In this document: positions 37,121 through 48,533 of the stretch, in pieces | How positions within the stretch are numbered: the stretch's first letter is position 1 | Layout: the number at the start of each line of letters is the position of its first letter | Assembly (NCBI GenBank): GCA_028873695.1 | Contig: JAPPNU010000028.1 | Coordinates: 62,001 to 126,000, forward strand | Length of the DNA: 64,000 bases | Reading direction: 5' to 3' | From: Gemmatimonadota bacterium | GTDB taxonomy: Bacteria; Latescibacterota; UBA2968; GCA-2709665 | Notes under the pieces: generated by a model | Database searches by the model: none | The model's input: only the letters and a program-made list of their open reading frames with translations | Told to the model about the DNA's origin: nothing | Translations under genes and position numbers: made by a program

Positions 37121-38086
37121 TCACTCGTCCCAGACGCCCATACGCCCGAATTTGTCGACCCGCTCACGGATCAGTTCCTCAGGTTGTTTGCGCAGCAGGT
37201 TCTGAAGTTCGTCCAGCAGGATTCGCTTCAGATTCTGACCGGCCGTTTTCGGGTCCCGGTGCGCGCCACCAAAGGGCTCGGGCACGATTCGATCCACGAT
37301 CCCGAGCGGCACGAGATCCTGCGCGGTAATCTTCAATGCCTCCGCGGCCTCTTCTTTCTTTTCGCGGTTCCTCCAGAGAATGAGAGAGCAGGACTGGGGG
37401 TTGATCACGGAGTACCATGCGTTTTCCAGCATCAGGATCCGGTCGCCGACGCCAATGCCGAGCGCGCCGCCGCTCGCGCCTTCCCCGATGATGACCACGA
37501 TGACGGGGACCGGAAGACGCGAGATTTCGAAGAGATTCCTGGCGATGGCTTCCGAGACGCTTCTCTCCTCCGACCCGATGCCGGGATACGCACCGGGCGT
37601 ATCGATCAGACAGAGGACAGGACGTTTGAATTTGGCGGCGAGCTTCATCACGCGAAGGGCCTTACGATACCCTTCCGGATGGGCCATACCGAAGTTTCGA
37701 TGGATGTTCTCCGTCGTGTTGCGTCCCTTTTGCGTACCCAGGACCAGAAGGGGCTGCCCGTCGAGACGGGCGAAGCCGCTTACGACCGCCGGATCGTCCC
37801 GATAGTTCCGGTCTCCGTGAAGTTCCATGAAGTCGGTGAATATCAATCGAATATAGTCGAGCGTGTGAGGCCGCTGGGGGTGCCCCGCCACCTGGTATAT
37901 CTGCCACCTGCTCATCTCCGAATAGACTTCCCTTTCCGTTTTTCGCAACCGTTTCTCCAGGACAGACAGTTCGGCCGTCACGTCGTCCGGCTCAGCCTCG
38001 GCGCGTGCCTCGAGTTCTTCGATTTTCCTGTCCAGGGCGGCAATGGGACGTTCGAAGTCCAGGTAGATTTTCTTCTTGCCATTCAT
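37121..38086 (-). CDS. accA: Acetyl-CoA carboxylase carboxyltransferase subunit alpha
   Basis: AccA, 321 residues, pairs with AccD to transfer CO2 from biotin to acetyl-CoA, the first step of fatty-acid synthesis. Residues 1-60 are the helical N-terminus ([16 protein letters not shown]); the crotonase-fold core has [37 protein letters not shown] and YSVINPQSC. The ATG at 38086 has AAAGGA upstream; a longer frame to 38608 overlaps the aminotransferase gene and is rejected. accD is not in the window. It lies 23 bp downstream of an aspartate-type aminotransferase. Confidence 0.97.
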   Translation of the reverse strand: MNGKKKIYLDFERPIAALDRKIEELEARAEAEPDDVTAELSVLEKRLRKTEREVYSEMSRWQIYQVAGHPQRPHTLDYIRLIFTDFMELHGDRNYRDDPAVVSGFARLDGQPLLVLGTQKGRNTTENIHRNFGMAHPEGYRKALRVMKLAAKFKRPVLCLIDTPGAYPGIGSEERSVSEAIARNLFEISRLPVPVIVVIIGEGASGGALGIGVGDRILMLENAWYSVINPQSCSLILWRNREKKEEAAEALKITAQDLVPLGIVDRIVPEPFGGAHRDPKTAGQNLKRILLDELQNLLRKQPEELIRERVDKFGRMGVWDE

Positions 38087-38109
38087 ACTCGGTTGTCCTT
38101 TCCGGGCGT

Positions 38110-39318
38110 TCAAATCCTGCTGACGGCATCCTCGATGCGGTCCATGGCCTCGTGAATCGTTGGCAGAGACGCGGCATACGAGAACCGCAGGTGGTCTCCG
38201 GAACCGAAGCCGCTGCCGGGAACGCATCCCGTCATGGCCTCTTCCAGCAGATAATCCGTGAGTTCGACGTCGTTCCTGACGCGTTCGCCGTATAAGCCGG
38301 ACACGTTCGGAAATGCGTAAAAGGCGCCCTGAGGAAGGCGGCACGTGACGCCCGGCAGACGATTCAAGCGCGCAACGATCAGATCGCGGCGTTCTCGAAA
38401 TGCGGCCCGCATGGTCTCCACGCGCTCCTGGGTTCCCGTGAGCGCTTCGATGGCCGCATACTGGGAAATCGTGCAGGTGTTGGTGGTTTCCTGGCTCTGG
38501 ACTTTGGCGATCAGTCGCATCAGTTCGGGCGGACCCGCGCCATAGCCAACGCGCCAGCCCGTCATCGCGTAGGCTTTGGAAAAGCCGTTGACAATGAGGG
38601 TCCTGCATCCGGCGCCGGGGTGTACTGCGGCGATGGAGACGTGCCGGGCGGGTTCGTAGATGATTTTCTCGTATATCTCGTCTGAGATCACAAAGATGCC
38701 GGCGTCTGCGATGACGTCCCCAAGTGCGCCCAGTTCCCCGTGCGTGTAGACTTCACCGGTCGGGTTGCATGGGCTGTTCAGAAGGATGATCTTGGTCCTC
38801 GGCGTTATGGCATTCGCAAGAGCACGGGGGGTCAGCCGGAAACCCGTCTCCCCGGACGTCTTCAATATGACCGGCCGTCCACCCATCAGCCTGACCTGAT
38901 CAGCATAGCTGACCCAGAACGGCGAGGGAATGATGGCCTCGTCGCCGGGATTGATCAGCGCGACCACCGCGTCGAATATGACCTGCTTGGCGCCGCACGT
39001 AACGACGATCTGGGACGGGTCGTAGTCCAGATTGTTCTCACGCTTCAGCTTCCGTGCAATTGCCTGTCTGAGTTCGGGAAGGCCCGATGCGGGCGCCGTG
39101 TATTTCGTGCAGCCCTTGTTGATGGCCTCGATCGCGGCCTTCTTCACATTCGCCGGAGTGTCGAAGTCGGGTTCACCGGCAACCAGAGAAATGAGGTCCG
39201 CGCCCCTGCGTTTCAGTTCCCCCATTCTGGCGAAGGTGGCTACCGTAAGCGATTCATCGACGTCGAGTACGCGACTGGAAAAAGGTGAAACGGTCCTGTT
39301 CATCGTCTGGATTGACAT
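38110..39318 (-). CDS. aspC: Class I aspartate aminotransferase
   Basis: This 402-residue fold-type I PLP enzyme has [17 protein letters not shown] at about residues 45-60, [27 protein letters not shown] for substrate binding, and the PLP lysine in [17 protein letters not shown] (about 240). Its closest pattern is the type Ib aspartate/prephenate aminotransferase group common in thermophiles and FCB bacteria, so it could serve both aspartate and arogenate synthesis. It follows argJ by 89 bp in the amino-acid gene array. Confidence 0.9.
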   Translation of the reverse strand: MSIQTMNRTVSPFSSRVLDVDESLTVATFARMGELKRRGADLISLVAGEPDFDTPANVKKAAIEAINKGCTKYTAPASGLPELRQAIARKLKRENNLDYDPSQIVVTCGAKQVIFDAVVALINPGDEAIIPSPFWVSYADQVRLMGGRPVILKTSGETGFRLTPRALANAITPRTKIILLNSPCNPTGEVYTHGELGALGDVIADAGIFVISDEIYEKIIYEPARHVSIAAVHPGAGCRTLIVNGFSKAYAMTGWRVGYGAGPPELMRLIAKVQSQETTNTCTISQYAAIEALTGTQERVETMRAAFRERRDLIVARLNRLPGVTCRLPQGAFYAFPNVSGLYGERVRNDVELTDYLLEEAMTGCVPGSGFGSGDHLRFSYAASLPTIHEAMDRIEDAVSRI

Positions 39319-39407
39319 GGATATCCGTGCGTATCTGAGTATCGTGGAAAGCGTTCGCGTGAAACGCCGTTCGGTTGCCGGCCGGCGTTCGAAAGCCGTG
39401 CGTCCGT

Positions 39408-40601
39408 TCAGGTCGTGTATTCGGCGTTGATACGAACGTAGTCGTACGTCAGGTCGCAGGAGTATATTGTGGCGGAACGGTTGCCGGGGCCGAGGTCTAT
39501 ATCGATATCGATTTCGTTTGCCGACAATGCCTGTATTGCTTCGTCCGTATCGAAGGGCAGGCCGCGTCCGAGCCGGTAAATCGGTATGCCGGCCATCGAA
39601 ACGGAGATTTCGTCCGGATCGACGGGAACGCCGGCGTACCCGATTGCGCAGAGAATACGGCCCCAGTTCGGATCACGGCCGAAGACGGCGGTCTTGACGA
39701 GCTTCGAATTGCCCACGGAAAGCCCGACCGTCCGGGCATCAGCGGTGGACGATGCTCCGTCCACCCGGATGGTGATGAGCTTCGTCGCGCCTTCGCCGTC
39801 GCGGGCGATCTGTCTGGCCAGACTGACGCAGACGGCGTTCAGACCGGTTTGAAAGGCCGTGACTTCGCCGCGGGAAAGCGGGCGTTCGCCGGCGGCGCCG
39901 TTGGCCAGCAGGAGAACCGTGTCGTTCGTGCTCGTGTCGCCGTCTACCGTAATGCAGTTGAATGACCGGTCCACGGCTTTTCGAAGGCAGGTTTCCAGCT
40001 GTACCGGTTCTATTCCGGCGTCCGTGGCGATGAATCCGAGCATGGTGGCCATGTCGGGGGCGATCATGCCCGCCCCCTTCGCGATGCCGCAGACGGTGAC
40101 GAAGCGTCCGTCCGCGCGGATTCGGACCGATGCCATCTTCGGAACCGTATCGGTGGTCATAATGGCGGCCGATGCGTCCGCCCAGCCATCCTCGCGAAGT
40201 TCGCTGACCGCCACGGGGATGCCCGACCGGATCCTGTCCATCGGAAGTGGGACGCCGATAACGCCCGTTGAGTTGACAAGCACGTTTTCCGGCGCGAAGC
40301 CGAGTTTACGCGCCACCTCGCGGGCCGTCTGCCGGGCATCGGCCAGTCCGCGGTCTCCCGTACAGGCATTGGCGTTCCTGCTGTTGATGACAATGGCCTG
40401 GGCGGTCCTGTCCGCCAGGTGTTCCCTGTTCAACTGAATCGGGGCCGCCTGCACCCGGTTGGTGGTAAACACGCCTGCCGCCGCCGCAGGTCTGTCCGAC
40501 GCGATGAGGGCCAGGTCCCTGCCCTCCGGCTTCAGGCCGCAGGCCACGCCGGATGCGCGAAACCCCTCGGGGCGGATGCAACGCCCTTCCGTGACTTTCA
40601 A
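39408..40601 (-). CDS. argJ: Bifunctional glutamate N-acetyltransferase / amino-acid acetyltransferase
   Basis: ArgJ, 397 residues, recycles the acetyl group from N-acetylornithine to glutamate and, in bifunctional forms, also uses acetyl-CoA. The autoproteolytic site is A185-T186 in KGAGMIAPDMATMLGF, where Thr becomes the N-terminal nucleophile of the beta chain. GVFTTNRVQAAPIQL and NSTGVIGVPLP are standard. It starts 11 bp after the alanine-type aminotransferase. Other arg genes are not in this window. Confidence 0.95.
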   Translation of the reverse strand: MKVTEGRCIRPEGFRASGVACGLKPEGRDLALIASDRPAAAAGVFTTNRVQAAPIQLNREHLADRTAQAIVINSRNANACTGDRGLADARQTAREVARKLGFAPENVLVNSTGVIGVPLPMDRIRSGIPVAVSELREDGWADASAAIMTTDTVPKMASVRIRADGRFVTVCGIAKGAGMIAPDMATMLGFIATDAGIEPVQLETCLRKAVDRSFNCITVDGDTSTNDTVLLLANGAAGERPLSRGEVTAFQTGLNAVCVSLARQIARDGEGATKLITIRVDGASSTADARTVGLSVGNSKLVKTAVFGRDPNWGRILCAIGYAGVPVDPDEISVSMAGIPIYRLGRGLPFDTDEAIQALSANEIDIDIDLGPGNRSATIYSCDLTYDYVRINAEYTT

Positions 40602-40612
40602 AGCCGATCCTC

Positions 40613-41791
40613 TCAGAAGAATGCCCGCTTGATGTTCCTTACGGCCTGTCGGATACGGTGCTCGTTTTCGATGAGGGAAATACGCACGTAACCTTCGCCC
40701 ATGTCACCGAAACCGATGCCCGGAGAAACGGCGACCTCCGCTTCCTCCATCATCTTGAGCGAAAACTTCATCGAGCCCAGATAACGGTACTTGTCGGGAA
40801 TCTGAGTCCAGATGAACATGGACGCTTTGGGTTTGAAAACGGGCCAGCCGATCCGGTTGAGCCCCTCGACCAGAACATCGCGCCTGGATCTATAAATATC
40901 GGCGGCCTGTGCAACACAGTCCTGAGGACCGTCCAGGGCGGCGATAGCGGCGACCTGGATGGGCGTAAAGATTCCGTAGTCGTAGTAGTGCTTGATGGTT
41001 TTCAACGCTTCGATGACTTCCGGATTGCCAAGGCAGAAACCGACCCGCCAACCCGCCATATTGTAGGTCTTCGACATCGTGTAGAACTCCACGCCCACTT
41101 CCTTGGCCCCTTTGACCTGGAGCAGGCTGGGCGCTTCGTACCCGTCGAAGACGATGTCGGAATACGCCATGTCGTGGATGATGACGATTTCCTGCCTGCG
41201 GGCGAAGTCCACGATTTCTTCAAAGAACGCGGGGTCTACCGTCGCGGTTGTGGGGTTGTTCGGGAAATTGAAGATCATCATCTTCGGTTTTGGCCACAGC
41301 TCTCTCGCCACCATCCGGATTTCGGGTATGAATTCCTTTTCCGGCCGCAGAGGCAGACTCAGCACGTTGCCGTTTGCAATGGCGACGCCGTAGAGGTGCA
41401 GCGGATACGCGGGGTTCGGCACGATTGCGAGATCGCCCGGGTCCAGAAGCGCCAGACAGATGTGGGCGAGACCCTCCTTCGAACCGATGGTGGCGAGGGC
41501 TTCCGTGTCAGGGTCGAGGTCGACGCCGAAGCGACGCCGGTAATGCCGGCAGATCGCCGCGCGCAGCGCGGCGATGCCCTGCGACGGCCCATAGCGATGG
41601 GTCTTCGGATCACCGGCAACTTCGATGAGTTTGTCTACAATATGCGCTGGGGTGGGCTGGTCCGGGTTTCCCATACCCAGATCGATAATGTCCGCGCCCT
41701 GTCTGCGCAGGCGCATCTTGTGCGCGTTGACGTCGGCAAACACGTACGGCGGAAGGCGTTCGATTCTGCGTGACGTGATTTTCATTTGCAA
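40613..41791 (-). CDS. Class I/II aminotransferase, alanine-transaminase type
   Basis: This 392-residue PLP enzyme resembles AlaC and LL-diaminopimelate-aminotransferase-like proteins. It has IDLGMGNPDQPTPAHIVDKL (about residues 36-55), NFPNNPTTATVD for substrate binding, IHDMAYSDIVFDGY, and the PLP lysine in MSKTYNMAGWRVGFCLGNP (about 240). In this array it could supply alanine from pyruvate or act on a branched-chain keto acid. The next gene upstream, 45 bp away, is cimA; the next downstream is argJ. Confidence 0.88.
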   Translation of the reverse strand: MQMKITSRRIERLPPYVFADVNAHKMRLRRQGADIIDLGMGNPDQPTPAHIVDKLIEVAGDPKTHRYGPSQGIAALRAAICRHYRRRFGVDLDPDTEALATIGSKEGLAHICLALLDPGDLAIVPNPAYPLHLYGVAIANGNVLSLPLRPEKEFIPEIRMVARELWPKPKMMIFNFPNNPTTATVDPAFFEEIVDFARRQEIVIIHDMAYSDIVFDGYEAPSLLQVKGAKEVGVEFYTMSKTYNMAGWRVGFCLGNPEVIEALKTIKHYYDYGIFTPIQVAAIAALDGPQDCVAQAADIYRSRRDVLVEGLNRIGWPVFKPKASMFIWTQIPDKYRYLGSMKFSLKMMEEAEVAVSPGIGFGDMGEGYVRISLIENEHRIRQAVRNIKRAFF

Positions 41792-41836
41792 AACCTGAAA
41801 CGGAGCCGATACCGTTCGGACCGGGTCGGAAGGACG

Positions 41837-43447
41837 TTATGCGTGCGCTTCTTCCTGCAGGACCGGTTCGCCTTCTGTCAGAAGGCCCTCCCTGAGCAGC
41901 TTGTAAGTAAGGCTGTCCACCAGAGCGATCCAGCTGGCTTCAATGATGTTCTCGGACACGCCGATCGTATTCCAGACCCGATGACTGTCGGACGACTCGA
42001 TGAGCACGCGTACCCTCGCGGCCGTTCCGTCCCGGGTGGAAAGGACGCGCACCTTGTAGTCTTCGAGATAAACGTCCTTGAGAATCGGGTACACGGGTTC
42101 CAGACCCTGCCTGAGCGCCGCGTCAAGTGCGTTTACCGGCCCGTCGCCATCTGCCACGGTGTGATACACCCGGCCGCCCACCTCGACTTTGACGATGGCT
42201 TCGACTTCGGTTCCGTCGGCCGACTTCCGGTTGATTGTGCGGAATCCGATTAAGCGGAACGGATCGGAGATGGCGCCGAGCGCCTTTCGGGCCAGAATCT
42301 CGAAGGATGCTTCCGCGGCTTCGAAGACGTATCCCTCGTGTTCAAGTTGCTTGATCTGTCGAAGAAGCCGCTGAAGCGCGGGATGTTTCTTGTCGAGTCC
42401 GGGAAGGAGATGGTTCAGCTTGGCGGCGATGGCGGCGCTACCGGATTGCTCGGACAGGAGAAAGCGGCGCTCGTTGCCCACCAGTTCGGGCCGGCAGTGT
42501 TCGTACGTCGCGGGCTGTTTGACCATGGCGTCGATGTGAACGCCGCCTTTGTGCGCAAACGCGCTCTCTCCGACATAGGGCTGGCGGTGATCGTGATGTA
42601 CGTTTGCGATTTCACTGAGAAAACGGGAGACGTCCATCAGTCCCGCGAGTTTTTCCGGACCGATACTGGATCTGTCGAGTTTCAGTTCCAGGCTCGGGAT
42701 GATTGAGCAGAGATTCGCGTTGCCGCAGCGCTCGCCGTATCCGTTGAACGTGCCCTGTACCTGAACGGCGCCCGTCTCGACGGCCGCAAGCGCGTTGGCG
42801 ACGCCGACGCCGGCGTCGTTGTGGGTATGGATCCCGAAAGGCGCGGTGATCTTTGTCTTCACGTCTTCGATGGTCTCCCTGAGTTCCGAAGTCAGGGTGC
42901 CGCCGTTGGTGTCGCAGAGGACCAGAATGCCGGCGCCGCCCTCCTGTGCGGCCAGGAGTGTGGCAATGGCGTATTGAGGATCGGCCCGGTACCCGTCGAA
43001 GAAATGTTCCGCGTCGTAGACGACCTCCCGTCCGTGCGACGCAATGAACGCGACCGAGTCCCGAATGAGTGTCAGGTTCTCGTCGGGAGTGGTTCGAAGG
43101 ACGTGGGTGACGTGCAGTTCCCAGGACTTGCCGAAGAGTGTGACGACGCCGGTGCCGGCCTGCAGCAGCGTATTGAGGATGGCATCGTCCTCCGGATGAT
43201 TGTTCGCCCGCCGTGTGCTGCCGAAGGCGGTTACCTTCGCATTTTCCAGCGGGAGTTCGCGAATGCGATTGAAAAACTCCATATCCTTCGGATTGGTGGG
43301 ATTCGGCCATCCGCCCTCGACGTAATGGACGCCGAGGGCGTCCAGTCGCTGCGCGATCATGAGCTTGTCATCAAGCGAGAACGCGATCCCTTCGGCCTGC
43401 GCGCCGTCTCTGAGGGTGGAATCGTATATCTGTACGCGATTGGACAT
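41837..43447 (-). CDS. cimA: (R)-citramalate synthase
   Basis: CimA, 536 residues, condenses pyruvate and acetyl-CoA to citramalate, starting the threonine-independent isoleucine route. The N-terminal HMGL-like barrel has VQIYDSTLRDGAQAEGIAFS (residues 5-24), the DTNGG and GIHTHNDAGVGVANALAAVE metal motifs, and the C-terminal LeuA-dimer regulatory domain. The sequence follows the CimA rather than LeuA subgroup. ATG 43447 (or 43450) follows AAGGAG directly; the 162-bp palindrome ends immediately upstream of that site. It shares substrates with leuC and leuD, which process citramalate as well as isopropylmalate. Confidence 0.93.
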   Translation of the reverse strand: MSNRVQIYDSTLRDGAQAEGIAFSLDDKLMIAQRLDALGVHYVEGGWPNPTNPKDMEFFNRIRELPLENAKVTAFGSTRRANNHPEDDAILNTLLQAGTGVVTLFGKSWELHVTHVLRTTPDENLTLIRDSVAFIASHGREVVYDAEHFFDGYRADPQYAIATLLAAQEGGAGILVLCDTNGGTLTSELRETIEDVKTKITAPFGIHTHNDAGVGVANALAAVETGAVQVQGTFNGYGERCGNANLCSIIPSLELKLDRSSIGPEKLAGLMDVSRFLSEIANVHHDHRQPYVGESAFAHKGGVHIDAMVKQPATYEHCRPELVGNERRFLLSEQSGSAAIAAKLNHLLPGLDKKHPALQRLLRQIKQLEHEGYVFEAAEASFEILARKALGAISDPFRLIGFRTINRKSADGTEVEAIVKVEVGGRVYHTVADGDGPVNALDAALRQGLEPVYPILKDVYLEDYKVRVLSTRDGTAARVRVLIESSDSHRVWNTIGVSENIIEASWIALVDSLTYKLLREGLLTEGEPVLQEEAHA

Positions 43448-43460
43448 CATAGACTCCTTA

Positions 43461-43622
43461 GAAGCTGTCTTAAGATTCCCAGCGGTCTTCGCACGGCTGC
43501 AAACGCGTCGGTCTGCGTTGGACAAATCCACCTGTATCTTTAGATACGGGGGAATTCGTCCGCCTTGACCGACACGCTTTCGCTCGCGCTCGGGAGCGCA
43601 CCGGGAATCTTAAAACAGCTTC
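43461..43622. repeat. 162-bp MITE-like palindromic element
   Basis: The two halves are near-complete inverted repeats. The outer 20 bp, GAAGCTGTCTTAAGATTCCC (43461-43480) and its partner at 43603-43622, match at 19 of 20 positions. The inner arms match through the centre at GTATCT/AGATAC (43534-43547). The element lies between leuB and cimA, and its left end abuts the AAGGAG site of cimA. No target-site duplication is evident. It is either a mobile palindromic repeat or a long mRNA hairpin in the cimA leader. Confidence 0.75.
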
Positions 43623-43799
43623 GGATGCATTGGGTCGGAGATTCGGTGAATCCGGAACAGGCCCGCCCGACCGGCTCGTCGGCCGCGCCCGTGCGATCAG
43701 CAGACCGCCGCTCCAATGCGCACCGGGCGGTTGCAGCCGCCCGGTCGATTCCACTTCCCCTCAGAAGCATTCATGGGTGTCATCCGTTGTTTCCCAATG
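43623..43799. other. Noncoding stretch after the palindrome, with a perfect hairpin
   Basis: The stretch between the palindromic element and the leuB stop contains a perfect 9-bp hairpin at 43722-43745 (ACCGGGCGG paired with CCGCCCGGT around a 6-nt loop). It has no T-run, so I do not call it an intrinsic terminator. No coding sequence is seen. Together with the palindrome, this 352-bp gap separates the leu operon from cimA. Confidence 0.4.
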
Positions 43800-44864
43800 C
43801 TACGTGCGCGCGACCTCGTCGGCGATGAGATTGCCTACTTCGGAGGTGCTGTAGCCCATTTCTCCGGCGCCCATGCCCTTGAGTTTCGTGCCGACGACCC
43901 GGATGATGGCATTTTCCAGGATTGCGGCGCTTTCGGTCTCGCCCAGGACGTCGAGCATCATTTGTGCGGCGGCGATACCCGCGACGGGATTGATGACGCC
44001 CATGCCGGTATATTTGGGCGCCGATCCACCGATGGGTTCGAACATGGAAACGCCCTCCGGGTTGATGTTGCCGCCCGCGGCAACACCCATGCCGCCCTGA
44101 ATCATGGCGCCCAGATCGGTGATGATGTCGCCGAACATGTTATCGGTGACGATCACGTCGAACCACTCCGGGTTCTTTACCATCCACATCGTTATGGCGT
44201 CGACATGGGCGTAGTCCCGCTTGACGTCGGCGTACTCTGCGTCCCCGATTTCGTTGAACGTACGTTCCCACAGATCGAAGGCATAGGTGAGCACGTTGGT
44301 CTTGCCGCAGAGGGTCAGGGTGTTTTCCCGATTGCGCCTTCGCGTGTATTCGAAGGCATACCGGAGGCAGCGCTCCACGCCCTTTCGCGTATTGATGGAT
44401 TCCTGGACGGCGACTTCGTCGGGGGTGCCCTTCTTGAGGAATCCACCCGCACCGGAATAGAGGCCCTCGGTGTTTTCGCGCACGACTACGAAATCGACGT
44501 CGGCGGGTCCCTTGTCCTTTAAGGGGCAGTCCACGTTGGGGTAGAGTTTGACCGGACGCAGGTTGATGTACTGATCCAGCTCAAAGCGGGTTCTGAGGAG
44601 TATACCCTTCTCCAGGATCCCGGGACGAACGTCCGGATGGCCGATGGCGCCGAGGTAGATGGCGTCGAAGCCTCGCAGCTCTTCAAGGGCGGCGTCGGGC
44701 AGGGTTTCGCCTGTTCTGAGATATCGCTCGCCGCCGAAGTCGAAGGTCTCGGTCTCGAAATCGAAACCGCGTTTCCGGGCGGCTGCCGCTATGCATTTCA
44801 GGCCTTCCGCCACAACTTCCGGACCCGTGCCGTCACCGGGGATGACTGCGATCTTATAGGACAA
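43800..44864 (-). CDS. leuB: 3-isopropylmalate dehydrogenase
   Basis: LeuB, 354 residues, oxidatively decarboxylates 3-isopropylmalate in leucine synthesis. It starts [32 protein letters not shown] (about residue 135) carries the substrate/NAD loop, and [18 protein letters not shown] and [12 protein letters not shown] follow. It belongs to the tartrate-dehydrogenase-like branch of the isocitrate/isopropylmalate family. The start is a TTG (44864) with GGAGGA upstream; the longer frame to 45032 is not supported. It follows leuD by 17 bp, placing it in the leu operon. Confidence 0.92.
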   Translation of the reverse strand: MSYKIAVIPGDGTGPEVVAEGLKCIAAAARKRGFDFETETFDFGGERYLRTGETLPDAALEELRGFDAIYLGAIGHPDVRPGILEKGILLRTRFELDQYINLRPVKLYPNVDCPLKDKGPADVDFVVVRENTEGLYSGAGGFLKKGTPDEVAVQESINTRKGVERCLRYAFEYTRRRNRENTLTLCGKTNVLTYAFDLWERTFNEIGDAEYADVKRDYAHVDAITMWMVKNPEWFDVIVTDNMFGDIITDLGAMIQGGMGVAAGGNINPEGVSMFEPIGGSAPKYTGMGVINPVAGIAAAQMMLDVLGETESAAILENAIIRVVGTKLKGMGAGEMGYSTSEVGNLIADEVART

Positions 44865-44881
44865 GGGCTTCCTCCAAAGGG

Positions 44882-45481
<600 letters not shown>

Positions 45482-45490
45482 CAGATCCTT

Positions 45491-46894
45491 TCACGTGAGC
45501 ATGTCGCGCACGTCCGTCACTTCACCGGAAACGGCCGCAGCCGCGACCATCGCGGGACTCATCAACAGGGTGCGGCCGGTGGGGCTGCCCTGGCGGCCTT
45601 TGAAGTTCCGGTTGCTGGATGAAGCGCATATCTGGCGATTCTGCAGCTTGTCCGGGTTCATGGCCAGGCACATTGAACAGCCGGCTTCCCGCCATTCAAA
45701 CCCCGCTTCGCGGAAGATTTCATGCAGGCCTTCGGCTTCAGCGTTTCTGCGTACCGCCGCGGAACCGGGTACCACCAGGGCCTTGACACTGCCCGACACC
45801 CGGTTTCCCTTCACGATACCGGCGGCCTCCCGGAGGTCGGAAATCCGGCCGTTCGTGCAGGAGCCGATGAACGCAACGTCGATGGGCGTGCCGGCGATCG
45901 GGCTTCCGGCGTCCAGATCCATGTATTCGTAGGCTTCGGCGGCGACGTCCCGTTCGTCTTCGCGAAGGTCCCGCAGGGCGGGAATCTTTTCGGACACGTA
46001 GACGCCCTGGCCGGGGGTGATGCCCCACGTGACGGTCGGCTCGAGCGCAGATCCGTCCAGCTCGAAAACATCGTCGTAGTGGGCGTCGGAATCCGAGGCC
46101 ATGGACGTCCACCAGTCCACGGCCCGTTCGAATCCGCCATCGGAGGGCGAGTACGCCCGGCCCCTGAGATAGTCGAACGTCGTCTGGTCCGGATTGACGT
46201 AACCCGCGCGCGCTCCGCCCTCGATGGACATATTGCAGATGGACATGCGTTCTTCCATGCTCAATCCGTCGACGACCGGTCCGGCGTATTCATAGGCGTA
46301 ACCGACGCCCCCCTTGACGCCGAGACGACGGATGACGTTGAGTATGACGTCCTTCGCGAAAACACCTCCGGAGAGGCTGCCGGTCACCTCGATGCGCCGG
46401 ACTTTGAGCGGGTGCAGGGCCAGGCACTGGGTGGCCAGAACGTCCCGCACCTGGGACGTCCCGATACCGAAGGCGATCGCGCCGAACGCCCCGTGCGTCG
46501 ACGTGTGACTGTCACCGCAGGCGATGGTCATGCCCGGCTGCGTCAGCCCGAGTTCCGGTCCGATGATGTGGACGATGCCCTGACGGTCGTCTTGAAGGTT
46601 GAAGAGCGGGATCTCGAACTCCCGCGTGTTGTCCTCGATCGCGCCAAGCATCTCCTCGGCCATGGCGTCCATCAGCGGACGGGTGCGTATATCCGTGGGG
46701 ACGATATGGTCTACCGTGGCATAGGTGCGTTCCGGATACGCGACTTTGAGGCCGCGTTCACGCATCATCTGAAACGCCTGTGGGCTGGTTACCTCATGAA
46801 TAAGATGCAGGCCGATAAAGAGCTGGGTCTGCCCCGACGGGAGTTCACGAACGGCGTGGGCGTCCCACACCTTGTAAAACAGACTCTTGCCCAT
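45491..46894 (-). CDS. leuC: 3-isopropylmalate dehydratase large subunit
   Basis: LeuC, 467 residues, is the aconitase-fold [4Fe-4S] subunit. The cluster cysteines lie in FIGSCTNGR (about 347) and [10 protein letters not shown] (about 407-410). [22 protein letters not shown] is the substrate-binding block. The ATG at 46894 is chosen; a longer frame to 47227 overlaps leuA and is rejected. It follows leuA by 59 bp. Confidence 0.96.
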   Translation of the reverse strand: MGKSLFYKVWDAHAVRELPSGQTQLFIGLHLIHEVTSPQAFQMMRERGLKVAYPERTYATVDHIVPTDIRTRPLMDAMAEEMLGAIEDNTREFEIPLFNLQDDRQGIVHIIGPELGLTQPGMTIACGDSHTSTHGAFGAIAFGIGTSQVRDVLATQCLALHPLKVRRIEVTGSLSGGVFAKDVILNVIRRLGVKGGVGYAYEYAGPVVDGLSMEERMSICNMSIEGGARAGYVNPDQTTFDYLRGRAYSPSDGGFERAVDWWTSMASDSDAHYDDVFELDGSALEPTVTWGITPGQGVYVSEKIPALRDLREDERDVAAEAYEYMDLDAGSPIAGTPIDVAFIGSCTNGRISDLREAAGIVKGNRVSGSVKALVVPGSAAVRRNAEAEGLHEIFREAGFEWREAGCSMCLAMNPDKLQNRQICASSSNRNFKGRQGSPTGRTLLMSPAMVAAAAVSGEVTDVRDMLT

Positions 46895-46953
46895 GAATGG
46901 TGTCGACCTCCGTGAATGGCGTTTCAGACGTCGGTTCGTCCGAATGCAGGATC

Positions 46954-48498
46954 CTATACGGCTTCTGTCCGATGCCGCCGCACGCCCGCGCGCAGGGCAA
47001 GATGGTTCAGGGCATCGATATATGCCTTGGCACTGGCCTGGATGATATCCGTGGATGCGCCCCGTCCGGTGGCGCCGTCGCCCTTCTTGCTGACCTTGAC
47101 CGTCACTTCGCCCATTGCTTCGGCCCCGTGCGTGACGGACCGGATGTGGTACTCGTCGACCTTGGCGTTCGTCGAGGTTGCCTTCGCGATGGCCTTGTAC
47201 GTGGCGTCGACCGGACCGTCGCCCCACGCGGACTCCTGGATTTCGCTTTCGCCGTCCACGCTTATCCTCACGGTGGCAGACGGAATAGTACCGGTGCCGC
47301 TCGTCGTGTGCATGTATAACAGTTGGAATTTCTCCGGTATGTCCCGGATCTCGTCCTCGACGATGGCCATCAGGTCTTCGTCGTACACTTCCTTCTTCTT
47401 GTCTGCCACTTTCAGGAATCGCTCGTATGCCTTGTTCAGGTCGCTCTGATCCAGCTGGTATCCCAGTTCTTCCAGGCGGTGCCGAAGCGCGTGCCGCCCC
47501 GATCTTGCCGTGAGCACGATGCTGGTGGCTTCCAGACCCACGTCCTTCGGGTCGATGATTTCAAAATTCGCCCGGTTCTTGAGAACGCCGTCCTGGTGTA
47601 TTCCGGAACTGTGGGCGAAGGCGTTGGCGCCCACGATGGCCTTGTTGGGGGCGACGGGTATCCCCATCAGCCGGCTGACGAGCCGGCTTGTCGGACAGAT
47701 CTCCGTCGTATCTATCTCCGTATAAAGTTCGTAGTAGTCGCCACGGGTGCGGATTGCCATCACAATTTCCTCAAGCGAGGCGTTTCCGGCCCGTTCGCCC
47801 AGACCGTTTACGGTACACTCCGCCTGGCGAGCGCCGTTGAGGATAGCGGTGAGGCTGTTTATGACCGCCATGCCCAGGTCATCGTGACAATGAACGCTGA
47901 TAACCGCCCGGTTGATATTCGGGACGTTTTCACGGATATTGCGAATCAGGCCGCCGAATTGTTCGGGCACGGCGTAGCCCACGGTATCGGGAATATTGAC
48001 AGTGGAGGCGCCGGCCTCGATTGTAGCCTCGATGACGGCATAGAGGTAATCGGGTTCGGTACGGGCGGCGTCCATGGGAGAAAATTCCACGTCATCGACA
48101 TAGACCCGTGCCCTGCTGACGGCATCCACGGCCATTCCGAGTACTTCCCCGGCGGACTTTCCGATCATGGCGATGTGGTTCGGCGAGGTACCGATGAAGG
48201 TGTGGATTCTGGGTCGGGCGGCGCCGCCGAGCGCTTCGCCAGCGCGGTCGATGTCCTTCATAACGGCTCTGGCAAGACCGCAAACGGTCGGCCCTTCGAC
48301 TTCCTGACCGATACGCCGGACCGCCTCGAAGTCCTCGTCCGACGAGATGGGGAAGCCGGCTTCGATGACGTCGACCTTCAGCCTGCCGAGCTGCTGGGCG
48401 ATTTCGATCTTCTCACGAACGGAGAGTTTCGCGCCCGGCGTCTGTTCGGCGTCGCGCAGCGTGGTGTCGAAGATGAAGACACGGTCTCGATTGTCCAT
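46954..48498 (-). CDS. leuA: 2-isopropylmalate synthase
   Basis: LeuA, 514 residues, condenses 2-oxoisovalerate with acetyl-CoA. The N-terminus [20 protein letters not shown] gives the catalytic [26 protein letters not shown] has the metal HxH, and [19 protein letters not shown] follows. The C-terminal third is the LeuA-dimer allosteric domain that binds leucine, so feedback inhibition is likely. It begins 35 bp after ilvH. Confidence 0.97.
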   Translation of the reverse strand: MDNRDRVFIFDTTLRDAEQTPGAKLSVREKIEIAQQLGRLKVDVIEAGFPISSDEDFEAVRRIGQEVEGPTVCGLARAVMKDIDRAGEALGGAARPRIHTFIGTSPNHIAMIGKSAGEVLGMAVDAVSRARVYVDDVEFSPMDAARTEPDYLYAVIEATIEAGASTVNIPDTVGYAVPEQFGGLIRNIRENVPNINRAVISVHCHDDLGMAVINSLTAILNGARQAECTVNGLGERAGNASLEEIVMAIRTRGDYYELYTEIDTTEICPTSRLVSRLMGIPVAPNKAIVGANAFAHSSGIHQDGVLKNRANFEIIDPKDVGLEATSIVLTARSGRHALRHRLEELGYQLDQSDLNKAYERFLKVADKKKEVYDEDLMAIVEDEIRDIPEKFQLLYMHTTSGTGTIPSATVRISVDGESEIQESAWGDGPVDATYKAIAKATSTNAKVDEYHIRSVTHGAEAMGEVTVKVSKKGDGATGRGASTDIIQASAKAYIDALNHLALRAGVRRHRTEAV

Positions 48499-48533
48499 GG
48501 GGTGCTATCGCCTCCTTCGTCCGGTGCGCCGTG

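Noticed and set aside
37121..38608. Extended accA frame to 38608
   Set aside because: The extension overlaps the aminotransferase gene; the first 170 residues lack any AccA similarity, and the ATG at 38086 has a good ribosome-binding site.
43722..43745. Intrinsic terminator after leuB
   Set aside because: It has a perfect GC-rich stem but no T-run on either strand, so it is recorded only as a hairpin.
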